From Paraburkholderia sp. Tr-20389 (GTDB lineage Bacteria; Pseudomonadota; Gammaproteobacteria; Burkholderiales; Burkholderiaceae): a stretch of DNA of 64,000 bases. Under the pieces are notes generated by a model that searched no databases, had not been told where the DNA came from, and worked only from the letters and a program-made list of their open reading frames with translations. The translations under genes were made by a program, and so were the position numbers. The stretch covers positions 186,001 to 250,000 of the forward strand of contig NZ_JAAGPD010000009.1 of NCBI RefSeq assembly GCF_017104565.1, given 5' to 3'. Shown here piece after piece: positions 26,595-34,118 of the stretch (within the stretch, counting starts at the first letter, position 1; every line of letters starts with the position of its first letter).

Positions 26595-28268
26595 TCAGCC
26601 CGTGACGGCGCCCTTGTTGGCCGGTTTCGCGAGCGCCGCGAACTTGGCCAGCACGCCGCGCGTGTAGCGCGGCGCGGGCTGCTTCCATGCGGCGCGGCGG
26701 CGCTGCAGTTCGCCGTCGTCGACGTTCAACTGCAACAGCAGCTTGTGTGCGTCGATCGTGATCGAATCGCCTTCCTGAACGAGCGCGATCGTGCCGCCGA
26801 CGAATGCTTCCGGCGCGACGTGTCCCACCACCATGCCCCACGTGCCGCCCGAGAAACGGCCATCCGTGATGAGGCCGACCGACTCGCCCAGTCCCTTGCC
26901 GATGATCGCCGATGTCGGCGCGAGCATTTCCGGCATGCCGGGGCCGCCTTGCGGGCCGAGATAGCGCAGCACGACCACGTCGCCCGCCTTGATCTTGTCG
27001 GCGAGGATGGCTTCCATCGCGCTTTGCTCGTCGTCGAATACGCGCGCCGGCCCTGTGATGACGGGGTTCTTCAGCCCGGTGATCTTCGCGACCGCGCCGT
27101 CTTCCGCGAGATTGCCCTTGAGAATGGCCAGATGGCCTTCGCTGTAGAGCGCCTGGTCGATCGGATAGATCACCTTCTGGTCCGCGCGCGGCTTGGCCGG
27201 CACGTCCTTCAGTTCTTCGGCGATCGTCTTGCCCGTGATCGTCATGCAGTCGCCGTGCAGCATGCCCGCATCGAGCAGCAGCTTGAGTACCTGCGGGATG
27301 CCGCCGGCCTTGTGCAGATCGGTGGCGACGTACTTGCCCGACGGCTTCAGATCGCAGATGACGGGCACCTTCTTGCGCATGCGCTCGAAGTCTTCGATGC
27401 TCCATTCCACTTCCGCCGCGTGCGCGATGGCCAGATAGTGCAGCACGGCGTTGGTCGAGCCGCCCGTCGCCATGATCAGCGCGACGGCGTTTTCGATCGA
27501 TTTCTTCGTGATGATGTCGCGCGGCTTGAGATCCTGCTTGACGGCTTCGACCAGCACGCGCGCCGACTCGGCCGCCGAATCGACTTTCTCCTGATCCGGG
27601 TTCGCCATGGTCGACGAATACATCAGCGACATGCCGAGCGCTTCGAATGACGAACTCATCGTGTTGGCCGTATACATGCCGCCGCACGAGCCCGTGGTCG
27701 GGCAGGCGTTCTGCTCGACCCCTTCGAAATCTTCCTGCGACATGCGGCCCGCGGTGAACTCGCCCACTGCCTCGAAGGACGACACGATGGTCAGGTCGGT
27801 GCCTTTCCAGTTGCCCGGCTTGATGGTGCCGCCGTACACGTAAATACCCGGCACGTTCATCCGCGCGAGGCCGATCATGCCGCCCGGCATGTTCTTGTCG
27901 CAGCCGCCGATCACGACGACGCCGTCCATCCACTGACCCTGCACACAGGTCTCGATGCAGTCGGCGATCACTTCGCGTGACACGAGCGAGTACTTCATGC
28001 CTTCCGTGCCCATCGACATGCCGTCCGAAATGGTCGGCGTGCCGAACGTCTGCGGATTCGCGTCGCTGCGCTTGACGGCTTCGACGGCGGCGTCGGCGAG
28101 GCGTTGCAGGCCCGCGTTGCACGGCGTGATGGTCGAGTGGCCGTTGGCGACGCCGATCATCGGCTTGTCGAAGTCTGCCTTCTGGTAGCCGAGCGCGTAA
28201 TACATCGAGCGGTTCGGCGAACGCGCGACGCCTTGCGTGATGTTCTTCGAACGACGGTTGTACGGCAT
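26595..28268 (-). CDS. ilvD: Dihydroxy-acid dehydratase
   Basis: A 557-residue Fe-S dehydratase of branched-chain amino acid synthesis, converting dihydroxy-isovalerate and dihydroxy-methylvalerate to the 2-oxo acids. Cluster and Mg sites are recognisable in [10 protein letters not shown] and [16 protein letters not shown], plus the early THVPCN-like TITPCNAG. The ATG at 28268 follows a GGAG site and gives the family start [13 protein letters not shown]; an upstream ATG at 28280 is less likely. A LysR regulator is divergent at 28457. Confidence 0.96.
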   Translation of the reverse strand: MPYNRRSKNITQGVARSPNRSMYYALGYQKADFDKPMIGVANGHSTITPCNAGLQRLADAAVEAVKRSDANPQTFGTPTISDGMSMGTEGMKYSLVSREVIADCIETCVQGQWMDGVVVIGGCDKNMPGGMIGLARMNVPGIYVYGGTIKPGNWKGTDLTIVSSFEAVGEFTAGRMSQEDFEGVEQNACPTTGSCGGMYTANTMSSSFEALGMSLMYSSTMANPDQEKVDSAAESARVLVEAVKQDLKPRDIITKKSIENAVALIMATGGSTNAVLHYLAIAHAAEVEWSIEDFERMRKKVPVICDLKPSGKYVATDLHKAGGIPQVLKLLLDAGMLHGDCMTITGKTIAEELKDVPAKPRADQKVIYPIDQALYSEGHLAILKGNLAEDGAVAKITGLKNPVITGPARVFDDEQSAMEAILADKIKAGDVVVLRYLGPQGGPGMPEMLAPTSAIIGKGLGESVGLITDGRFSGGTWGMVVGHVAPEAFVGGTIALVQEGDSITIDAHKLLLQLNVDDGELQRRRAAWKQPAPRYTRGVLAKFAALAKPANKGAVTG

Positions 28269-28280
28269 GGGGAGCTCCAT

Positions 28281-28456
28281 CCAGTTGTTTTGTGATGCGC
28301 CGCCGTGCTCGCGGTCCGCGTGCGGCGCAACGGCCTCACGCGGGTTCCGGCGCAGTTCTCTAGTCTAGTTCGGGCGGCGCGTTGGACAAGAATGGAGTGC
28401 GGGGAAAAGAATGTCCAATATATTATTCATGGGTGATTAGGTCGTAAAATGTATCA
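28281..28456. promoter_or_regulatory. ilvD-lysR divergent control region
   Basis: A 176-bp region between divergent ilvD and the LysR gene. Near 28411-28440 there is an AT-rich, partly symmetric stretch (TGTCCAATATATTATTCATG) that stands out from the GC-rich surroundings and is a reasonable LysR-binding site. Promoter elements cannot be fixed with confidence. Confidence 0.4.
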
Positions 28457-29410
28457 ATGAGCCTGCCATCGATGCCTGACCTGCGCCAGCTGCGCTACTT
28501 CGTGACCGTCGCCGAAGAGAAGCACTTCGGACGCGCGGCGGCGCGGCTATCGATGACGCAGCCGCCGCTGTCGCAGGCGATCCGTGCGCTCGAAGACACG
28601 CTCGGCGTCGAGTTGTTCGCGCGCACGAAGCGCTCGGTCGAGCTGACGCCCGTCGGCGCGGACCTGTTGCCCGAGGTGAGGCGTTTGCTCGCGGGCGCGG
28701 AAGGGTTGCGGCCGTTCGCGCAGAGTCTGGCTCGCGGCGAGGCGGGCGTGTTGTCGCTGGCGTTCGTGTCGACGGCGGACTACGGGCTGCTGCCGCCGCT
28801 GTTACGCGAATTCGGCACGCGTTATTCGCGCGTGCGGCTCGAACTGCTCGAAGCGACCAGCGACGTGCAGATCGACGAACTGGTCGCGGGCCGCATCGAC
28901 GCGGGCCTCGTGATCGGGCCGCTGCCGCCGCGCTATGCATCGCAACTGTCGTGGCTGCCGCTCGCGCGCGAGCCGCTGGTGATCGCGATGTCGACGGAGA
29001 TGGCGGCGCGCATCGAGGGCGCTGACGAGGGTGCTGCCGAATGGCGTGATGAACCGTTGAGCCTCGCGCAAGCGGGCGATGTGCCCCTCGTGGTCTTCCC
29101 AAGGCGTCTGGCCCCAGGCTTTTATGACATCATTATGGATTGCTACGGCGCGGCCGGTCTCACGCCGCGGGTCGGCCAGGAAGCGATCCAGATGCAGACG
29201 ATCGTGAGTCTCGTGTCGGCGGGCATGGGCGTCGCACTGGTGCCGCAATCGCTGCGTAACCTGCGGCGCACGGGTGTCGTGTATCGTCCGTTGCGCGAGG
29301 CGGTGCCTGCCGTGGTCACGGGGCTCGTGTGGCGCGCGGCGGAAGCGAGTCCCGTGCTGGCCGGTTTCATCGACATCGTGCGTGCGCATGCCGATGTGCT
29401 CGCCGTCTAG
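28457..29410 (+). CDS. LysR-family transcriptional regulator divergent to ilvD
   Basis: A 317-residue LysR protein. The N-terminal HTH (FGRAAARLSMTQPPLSQAIRAL) covers residues about 26-47, and the effector-binding domain begins near residue 95 (LSLAFVSTADYGLLPPLLRE). It belongs to the CatM/BenM-like group by overall layout, with MTQPPLSQAI in the recognition helix. The divergent position next to ilvD suggests it regulates that gene or itself, but the effector is unknown. Confidence 0.92.
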   Translation: MSLPSMPDLRQLRYFVTVAEEKHFGRAAARLSMTQPPLSQAIRALEDTLGVELFARTKRSVELTPVGADLLPEVRRLLAGAEGLRPFAQSLARGEAGVLSLAFVSTADYGLLPPLLREFGTRYSRVRLELLEATSDVQIDELVAGRIDAGLVIGPLPPRYASQLSWLPLAREPLVIAMSTEMAARIEGADEGAAEWRDEPLSLAQAGDVPLVVFPRRLAPGFYDIIMDCYGAAGLTPRVGQEAIQMQTIVSLVSAGMGVALVPQSLRNLRRTGVVYRPLREAVPAVVTGLVWRAAEASPVLAGFIDIVRAHADVLAV

Positions 29411-29480
29411 CGAACGCTTTGCTGTTGCATGCGTCCAATGCGCTTGAGTCTCAGATTTCCCGAACCCCTATAACGATACG

Positions 29481-30383
29481 ATGCACATCCACCCGAATTT
29501 CGATCCCGTCGCCATCCATCTGGGGCCGCTCGCCGTCCGCTGGTACGGCCTGATGTATCTGGTCGCCTTTGTCATGGCGATCGTCGTGGGCCGGCTGCGG
29601 CTGCGTCTGCCGCACGTCGCCGCGCAAGGCTGGACGCCGAAGGACATCGACGACATGCTGTTTTACGGCGTGCTCGGCACGATCCTCGGCGGGCGCCTGG
29701 GCTACGTGCTGTTCTACAAGGCGAGTTGGTACTTCGCGCATCCTCTCGATGTCTTCAAGGTCTGGGAAGGCGGCATGTCGTTTCACGGCGGCTTTCTCGG
29801 CGTGACGCTCGCGATGATTCTGTTTGCATGGCAGCGCAAGCGCACGTGGCTGCAGGTGACGGACTTCGTCGCACCGATGGTGCCGACGGGTCTTGCGGCG
29901 GGGCGCCTCGGCAACTTCATCAATGGCGAGTTGTGGGGGCGTGTGACTTCGCCCGATGCGCCGTGGGCGATGCTGTTCCCGGGCGCCGCGAACGAAGACG
30001 CGGGCTGGCTTGCTGCGCATCCGGCGCAGGCTGCGCAATGGCATCTCGCCGATGTATTCGCGCAATATCACATGTTGCCGCGACATCCGTCGCAGTTGTA
30101 TGAGATCGCACTCGAAGGTGTCGTGCTGTTTCTTGTGCTGTGGTTCTTTTCGCGGAAGCCGCGGCCTGTAGGTGCTGCATCGGCCGTGTTTCTGATTGGG
30201 TATGGGCTTGCGCGGTTTACCGTCGAGTTCGCTCGGGAGCCGGATGATTTTCTTGGGTTGCTGGCGCTTGGGTTGTCGATGGGGCAATGGCTTTCGCTGC
30301 CGATGATCATCGGCGGTGTCGTTATGTTGTTGTGGGCGTATCGGAGGAATGGGCGCTCGGCCGCGCAGGTTGCCGGTGTTTAG
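29481..30383 (+). CDS. lgt: Prolipoprotein diacylglyceryl transferase
   Basis: A 300-residue integral inner-membrane enzyme that transfers diacylglycerol to the lipobox cysteine of prolipoproteins. The signature [14 protein letters not shown] is near residues 137-150, and the N-terminal [26 protein letters not shown] is typical. Several transmembrane helices are visible. The last 80 or so codons shift to T- and G-ending third positions (TTT, CTT, GGG, TAT) compared with the C/G-ending 5' half, next to the repeat element that starts 4 bp after the stop. Confidence 0.95.
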   Translation: MHIHPNFDPVAIHLGPLAVRWYGLMYLVAFVMAIVVGRLRLRLPHVAAQGWTPKDIDDMLFYGVLGTILGGRLGYVLFYKASWYFAHPLDVFKVWEGGMSFHGGFLGVTLAMILFAWQRKRTWLQVTDFVAPMVPTGLAAGRLGNFINGELWGRVTSPDAPWAMLFPGAANEDAGWLAAHPAQAAQWHLADVFAQYHMLPRHPSQLYEIALEGVVLFLVLWFFSRKPRPVGAASAVFLIGYGLARFTVEFAREPDDFLGLLALGLSMGQWLSLPMIIGGVVMLLWAYRRNGRSAAQVAGV

Positions 30384-30386
30384 TTT

Positions 30387-30709
30387 GTCTGCGACGCTAG
30401 TCGCTCTGTTTAGGTTTTTTTTGAGGCTGGCGTCCGCGTGATGCCTCTGGTTCGCTAGTGTTGCCCCTGTGCGGGGCGGCACTTACTTTCTTTGCCGCCG
30501 CAAAGAAAGTAAGCAAAGAAAGCGGGCTCACACCGCCAATCCTTGTTGTTGCCTGCGGGCCCCCAACTGTTCTTACGCTTCACGCGGCAACGTGCTCGCT
30601 TGCGCCCGTTGCCAGCGTGCTAACTGGACGCATCACGCGCTTCACATTCCCGCGTCACGGCCTGCCTTACCAAGCGTTCACCGCCGCCCAGGTGGCAAAC
30701 TGTGTGTAG
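30387..30709 (+). repeat. Dispersed hairpin repeat, copy 4 (full unit)
   Basis: A full 323-bp unit beginning 4 bp after the lgt stop with GTCTGCGACGCTAGTCGC and a T-run, then the GCCCC/GGGGC hairpin and a 14-bp perfect hairpin whose arms differ in sequence from the other copies (CTTACTTTCTTTGC at 30482-30495, complement at 30500-30513). The tail includes GCGGGCCCCCAACTG, GCCCGTTGCCAGCG and ends at GGTGGCAAACTGTGTGTAG. Confidence 0.9.
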
Positions 30710-30791
30710 GCTGTCGCACCGTATGCGTTCGCGTTCCTACGACACCGATCCCGTTTTTTCGTCCGGAGTGGTGCATCTACGTCGCGATGGC
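30710..30791. other. Spacer at the centre of the inverted repeat pair
   Basis: 82 bp between the two inverted units. No gene or clear motif was seen; it contains a T-run (GATCCCGTTTTTTCG). Confidence 0.6.
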
Positions 30792-31112
30792 CTACACATA
30801 GTTTGCCACCTGGGCGGCGCAGATGAATCGCTGCCGCTGGCTGCACTGTGGGTGATTGGAGAGGGTGATGCGCCTGTTCAAGGCGCTGGCAACGGGCGCA
30901 AAACGATGGGTTGCCGTGTGGAGTGCGGGACCGGTTGGGGGCCCGCAGGCAAGTACAAAAGCTGGCGGTGTGAGCGGCTTTCTTTTGCCTACTTTTCTTT
31001 GCCGCTGCAAAGAAAAGTAGGTGCCGCCCCGCACAGGGGCAACGCATGAAGTACGAAGGCACAACGCGGATGCCAGCAAAAAAACCCCAAAACGGCGACT
31101 AGCGTCGCAGAC
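30792..31112 (-). repeat. Dispersed hairpin repeat, copy 5 (full unit, inverted)
   Basis: A 321-bp unit in inverse orientation to copy 4, starting CTACACATAGTTTGCCACC and ending with the complement of GTCTGCGACGCTAGTCGC at 31095-31112. The 14-bp hairpin arms are at 30989-31002 and 31007-31020. It ends 9 bp from the stop of the minus-strand SIMPL gene, so it is a 3' unit for that gene. With copy 4 it forms a 726-bp imperfect palindrome. Confidence 0.9.
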
Positions 31113-31121
31113 ATAAAAACA

Positions 31122-31844
31122 TCACTTCATCTGCACGGACCCAGACACGTTAACGGTCACAGTCGAAGTCCCACCCTCGACAGGCACAGGAGCAGCGGCC
31201 TTAGCGCTCACATCCGACCGCATGCTCATCATCATCACGGGCCGCGGCGGTACGCCGCCGCTATGCCCGACGCTCACTTCGCGGATCGTATAGCCGCTGT
31301 AGCCAAACGCCTGCGCCGACGCCGTCGCCTGCTGTTTGAAGGAAGCGATTGCCTGACCCGTCAGCTTCTGCTCGGCAGCACGCTGCGCCTCCGGCGACAA
31401 AGAGAACTGCACATTGCCAACCTGCATGATCGAAGCAATCTGTCCCGCGAGCTTCGACGCCGCCGCGAAGTCGTGCGACTCCAGCACGATCTCCGTGCGG
31501 CCGCGCCACGCGGAAATGCGTCCATCGCGATCCGTCGACGGATAGATCGAGAACGACCCCGTGCGCGCCGTCACGCCGCTCACGCCCTTGGCCTTTTGCA
31601 ACGCCTGGTCGGCATGCTGGTTCAGCGTGCCCGTCAACGACGACGGATCGCTCGCTTCCTGTTCGTAGAACAGCGTGATGTCGACGACGTCCTGCGGCAC
31701 TTCGGCGCTAGCCTGCGCGTTCAGCGACAGCACACCGGCCGGCTGATACTGCTGCACAACGGTTTGCGCATTGGCCGCAGCGGCCGTGAGCGCGAGTGCG
31801 AGCGGCGCCGCGAGCGTCCACACGAGCGCGGATTTTTTCGTCAT
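31122..31844 (-). CDS. SIMPL (DUF541) domain protein, periplasmic
   Basis: A 240-residue exported protein with a signal peptide (SALVWTLAAPLALALTAAAA, cleaved after NAQ) and a SIMPL/YggE-type DUF541 domain (VLSLNAQASAEVPQDVVDIT through VSVSGSVQ-like NVSGSVQMK). E. coli YggE is linked to oxidative-stress protection; the molecular role of the family is unclear. The ATG at 31844 is preferred over longer openings to 31928. The 3' end, adjacent to repeat copy 5, shows T-ending codons (GCT, CCT, ACT, GTT) unlike the 5' half. Confidence 0.87.
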   Translation of the reverse strand: MTKKSALVWTLAAPLALALTAAAANAQTVVQQYQPAGVLSLNAQASAEVPQDVVDITLFYEQEASDPSSLTGTLNQHADQALQKAKGVSGVTARTGSFSIYPSTDRDGRISAWRGRTEIVLESHDFAAASKLAGQIASIMQVGNVQFSLSPEAQRAAEQKLTGQAIASFKQQATASAQAFGYSGYTIREVSVGHSGGVPPRPVMMMSMRSDVSAKAAAPVPVEGGTSTVTVNVSGSVQMK

Positions 31845-32041
31845 TGTTCGACTCCTTCGTTGAGCAGGTTGTGCGTGCATGCATCGGCGCATACGTTTGC
31901 CGCCGGGTTCGCTCGGCGCGAGTGGCATGACGCTTGCGAGGCGATTAGGCGCCTGAAAGGGTCGTCTGGTTCCCCGAGTCTCTCTTCAAATCTCGCTCGA
32001 AACTAATTGTCATGCGCCGAGCGAAAACGCTCATCGCGCAT

Positions 32042-32512
32042 TCATGCTGCGCGCTTCGCGAGCCGCTTCGTGATGAACGCCCATTCGGCTTCCGTGACGG
32101 GCGTGATCGACAGACGGTTGCCCTTCGCGAGCACGCGCATGTCGGCGAGTTCGGGATGCTCGCGCAACTCGGCCAGCGGGATCAGCGCGATCTTCTTCTG
32201 GAACACGACGTCGACGAGCGTCCAGCGCGGCGTTTCCCGGTTCGATTTCTCGTCGTAGTACGGGCTCTTCGGATCGAACTGGGTCGGGTCGGGGTAGGGC
32301 GTGGACGACACCTCGGCGATGCCCGCGATGCCCGGCTCCGGGCAGCTCGAGTGATAGAACAGCACGCCGTCGCCGACCTTCATGATGTCGCGCATGAAGT
32401 TGCGCGCCTGATAGTTGCGCACGCCCGTCCACGGCAGCGTGCGCTGCGGCGCGTTCGCGAGATCGTCGATGCTTGCTTCGTCCGGTTCGGACTTCATCAG
32501 CCAGTAGCGCAT
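32042..32512 (-). CDS. EVE domain protein (PUA-like)
   Basis: A 156-residue single-domain protein of the EVE/thymocyte nuclear protein 1 family: MRYWLMKSEPDEASIDDLAN at the start, then WTGVRNYQARNFMRDIMKVGDGVLFYHS, which is diagnostic. EVE domains share the PUA/YTH fold and are proposed to bind modified bases in nucleic acids. It lies just downstream of the 6S RNA gene on the same strand, an arrangement common in Burkholderiales. Function is otherwise unknown. Confidence 0.93.
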   Translation of the reverse strand: MRYWLMKSEPDEASIDDLANAPQRTLPWTGVRNYQARNFMRDIMKVGDGVLFYHSSCPEPGIAGIAEVSSTPYPDPTQFDPKSPYYDEKSNRETPRWTLVDVVFQKKIALIPLAELREHPELADMRVLAKGNRLSITPVTEAEWAFITKRLAKRAA

Positions 32513-32610
32513 GAGTCGATTGAACGTGAGGGAGAGGAAAGTGATCGGGGAACAGTCAACTGCTTGTCACACGGCGCACGACGCTTGCATGAAGCGCAGG
32601 CGAACGGACA

Positions 32611-32643
32611 AAGAAAAACGGCATCGGACGTGGTCCGATGCCG
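32611..32643 (-). terminator. Terminator of the 6S RNA transcript
   Basis: An 11-bp perfect stem (CGGCATCGGAC at 32619-32629, complement at 32633-32643, loop GTG), followed on the minus strand by TTTTTCTTT. It ends the 6S RNA transcription unit. Confidence 0.85.
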
Positions 32644-32647
32644 TTCG

Positions 32648-32838
32648 TATAGGTCCCCGCCTTAGCCGCTAGGTCGGCATCCTGAACCTGAGGTTCAGAA
32701 TTGGTCGCAGTTAGCAGCACTTCGGGTACATCAGACTGAGTGACGCGCACGCCCGTGCTACAAATTTCCGCAACCGTGCATATAGCATTGGTTCAAGGAA
32801 TATATGACCTTGGCGAACCAGGCAGGGAAGCTGAAAAA
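32648..32838 (-). ncRNA. ssrS: 6S RNA
   Basis: A minus-strand RNA of about 190 nt between zapA and the EVE gene, the usual ssrS location. The closing stem is visible: the 5' arm (minus TCCCTGCCTGGTTCGCC, + strand 32806-32828) pairs with the 3' arm (GGCTAAGGCGGGGA, + strand 32654-32675). The 3' half contains CTGAACCTCAGGTTCAG, comparable to the CTTGAACC/GGTTCAAG hairpin of E. coli 6S RNA. 6S RNA mimics an open promoter and binds sigma-70 RNA polymerase in stationary phase. The exact 5' end is estimated. A poor -35/-10 pair (TTGGTT, 17 bp, TGTAGA on the minus strand) lies just upstream. Confidence 0.82.
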
Positions 32839-32895
32839 CGTTTGCTCTACAACATGGGCCCGACTGCCAACCAATCAAGCCCGTCAGAATTCTAT

Positions 32896-33210
32896 TTACT
32901 GCACGCTGTACTGTTGAATCACAGTGCCCAGCTGCTCATTCATCTGGTGCATTGTACGCCGGATTTCTTCGGCGGGAAATGATTCTCCATGTCGCACGCT
33001 GGCTTGCAGCCTAAGCAGTTCCGATGCCAGCGACAACGCCGCCATCACTGCGATACGGTCCTGACCGCGCACGTTGCTGTTGGCGCGGATCCGGTTCATC
33101 TCGGCGTCGACACGTGCCACCGCTTCGAGCAGCGCCGCTTCCGTTTCCGGCGAGCAGGCGAGACGATACGGCTGGCCAAGGATCGACACTTCGATCTGCT
33201 TCGTGGTCAT
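32896..33210 (-). CDS. zapA: Cell division protein ZapA
   Basis: A 104-residue FtsZ-ring accessory protein that cross-links FtsZ filaments. The start MTTKQIEVSILGQPYRLACSPE and the C-terminal coiled coil (AALSLASELLRLQASVRHG) are family features. The ATG at 33210 overlaps the stop of the ZapB-like gene by 4 bp (ATGA); longer frames are rejected as they run in that gene's region. The 6S RNA gene lies downstream on the same strand. Confidence 0.93.
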   Translation of the reverse strand: MTTKQIEVSILGQPYRLACSPETEAALLEAVARVDAEMNRIRANSNVRGQDRIAVMAALSLASELLRLQASVRHGESFPAEEIRRTMHQMNEQLGTVIQQYSVQ

Positions 33211-33569
33211 ACGTTTTCTCCGTGGCGGGTCGCGTCGTTGTTCGCGTCGTGATTGGCCTGCGCCTGCTGTTCGGGTGCAAGGAGATCGAGTTGATTGTCG
33301 GCTTCGTGAGCGCGAGCGCGCGGCAGTTTCTCGAGGATGGCGTTGAGGCGCACCTGGGCGTCGTCGATTTTCGCGGACAGCGCATCGCGCTCCGCCTGCA
33401 ATGCGTTGCGTTCTTCGCGGGTCTGTTCGAGTTCTACGCGGGTGGCTTCGCACTCGGCTCGCGCCTGGGCGAGCTGTTCTTCGAGCGCGATGCGCGCTTC
33501 GTTATAGCGCTGGCTGATCTCGATCAGCCGGCCGATGTTCTGTGACAGTGTTTCGAGTTCGGTGAGCAT
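33207..33569 (-). CDS. ZapB-like coiled-coil protein
   Basis: A 120-residue, nearly all coiled-coil protein: heptad-rich from residue 1 to about 85 (LETLSQNIGRLIEISQRYNE, then EEQLAQARAECEATRVELEQ), followed by a polar tail. It precedes and overlaps zapA by 4 bp, so the two are translationally coupled. Proteins of this kind (TIGR02449 type) occur beside zapA in many proteobacteria and probably act in division. It is not clearly orthologous to E. coli ZapB. Confidence 0.82.
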   Translation of the reverse strand: MLTELETLSQNIGRLIEISQRYNEARIALEEQLAQARAECEATRVELEQTREERNALQAERDALSAKIDDAQVRLNAILEKLPRARAHEADNQLDLLAPEQQAQANHDANNDATRHGENV

Positions 33570-33716
33570 GTGCTGCGTCCTCTAAAGACATGGCATTCTA
33601 GCGCGGAATGTCGCACGCTCGGACATTTGTCTCGTTTCGAGACGTAACAGTAGCGCTTTAACGCGGCATTATCCAGTGCGTTGCCCGGATGCGGGATCAC
33701 GATCCACGCATTTTTA

Positions 33717-33739
33717 CCCTTTAAAAAGGGGCTTTTTTA
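33717..33739. other. AT-rich hairpin of unknown role
   Basis: CCCTTT and its complement AAAGGG flank a short AT loop and are followed by GCTTTTTT, giving a terminator-like structure with no upstream + strand gene. It lies between the ZapB-like gene and the cobalamin riboswitch and could be part of the divergent promoter region. Confidence 0.35.
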
Positions 33740-33807
33740 ACAGACGTCCGTCGGGATGCGGATGATGAATCCCGTTTCTTGACGCGTCTACTCGCCACTT
33801 CTACACT

Positions 33808-34040
33808 TGCGGCACTTTGGTGCCCGCACGCGGTATCGCACCGCGCGCAGTTAAACGGGAAGCAGGGAGCGAAGTCCGCCCGGACGAGCCAACCTGCGCT
33901 GTCCTCGCAACGGTACAACGATGCAAGTCGATCCATGCACGTGTCGAGCCGCCCATCGGCCGATACCGTGCGACACACGCCACTGCGCATGATGCGCGGG
34001 AAGGCGGATCGGCCAGTCGTCAGCCCGGATACCGGCCAGA
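33808..34040 (+). ncRNA. Cobalamin (AdoCbl) riboswitch upstream of btuB
   Basis: The conserved parts of a B12 riboswitch are present in order: a 5' stem (GGCACTTTGGTGCCCG), TTAAACGGGAAGCAGG at 33851, CTGTCCTCGCAACGGTA at 33899 (core CCxCGCAAC), GCCACTGCGCATGATGCGCG with GGGAAGGC near 33979-34005, and the B12-box-like GTCAGCCCGGATACCGGCC ending at 34037. An 8-bp hairpin (CGGGAAGC at 34043-34050, GCTTCCCG at 34056-34063) and a GGGCC/GGCCC hairpin next to the ribosome-binding site (34088-34104) follow. No T-run is seen, so translational control is inferred. It should repress the btu operon when cobalamin is plentiful. Confidence 0.93.
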
Positions 34041-34118
34041 GCCGGGAAGCATGGCGCTTCCCGAACAGGCATCGGCCCACGAGGAGCGGGCCGCGCACAG
34101 GCCCACAGGATTCTTTCG

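Noticed and set aside
30458-31079. Possible CRISPR-like or IS array
   Set aside because: Only two inverted units with an 82-bp centre; no regular direct repeats and no transposase or cas genes.
32896-33453. 185-residue version of ZapA
   Set aside because: The extra 81 residues are Arg-rich and lie antiphase over the ZapB-like gene; the ATGA overlap start at 33210 fits the family.
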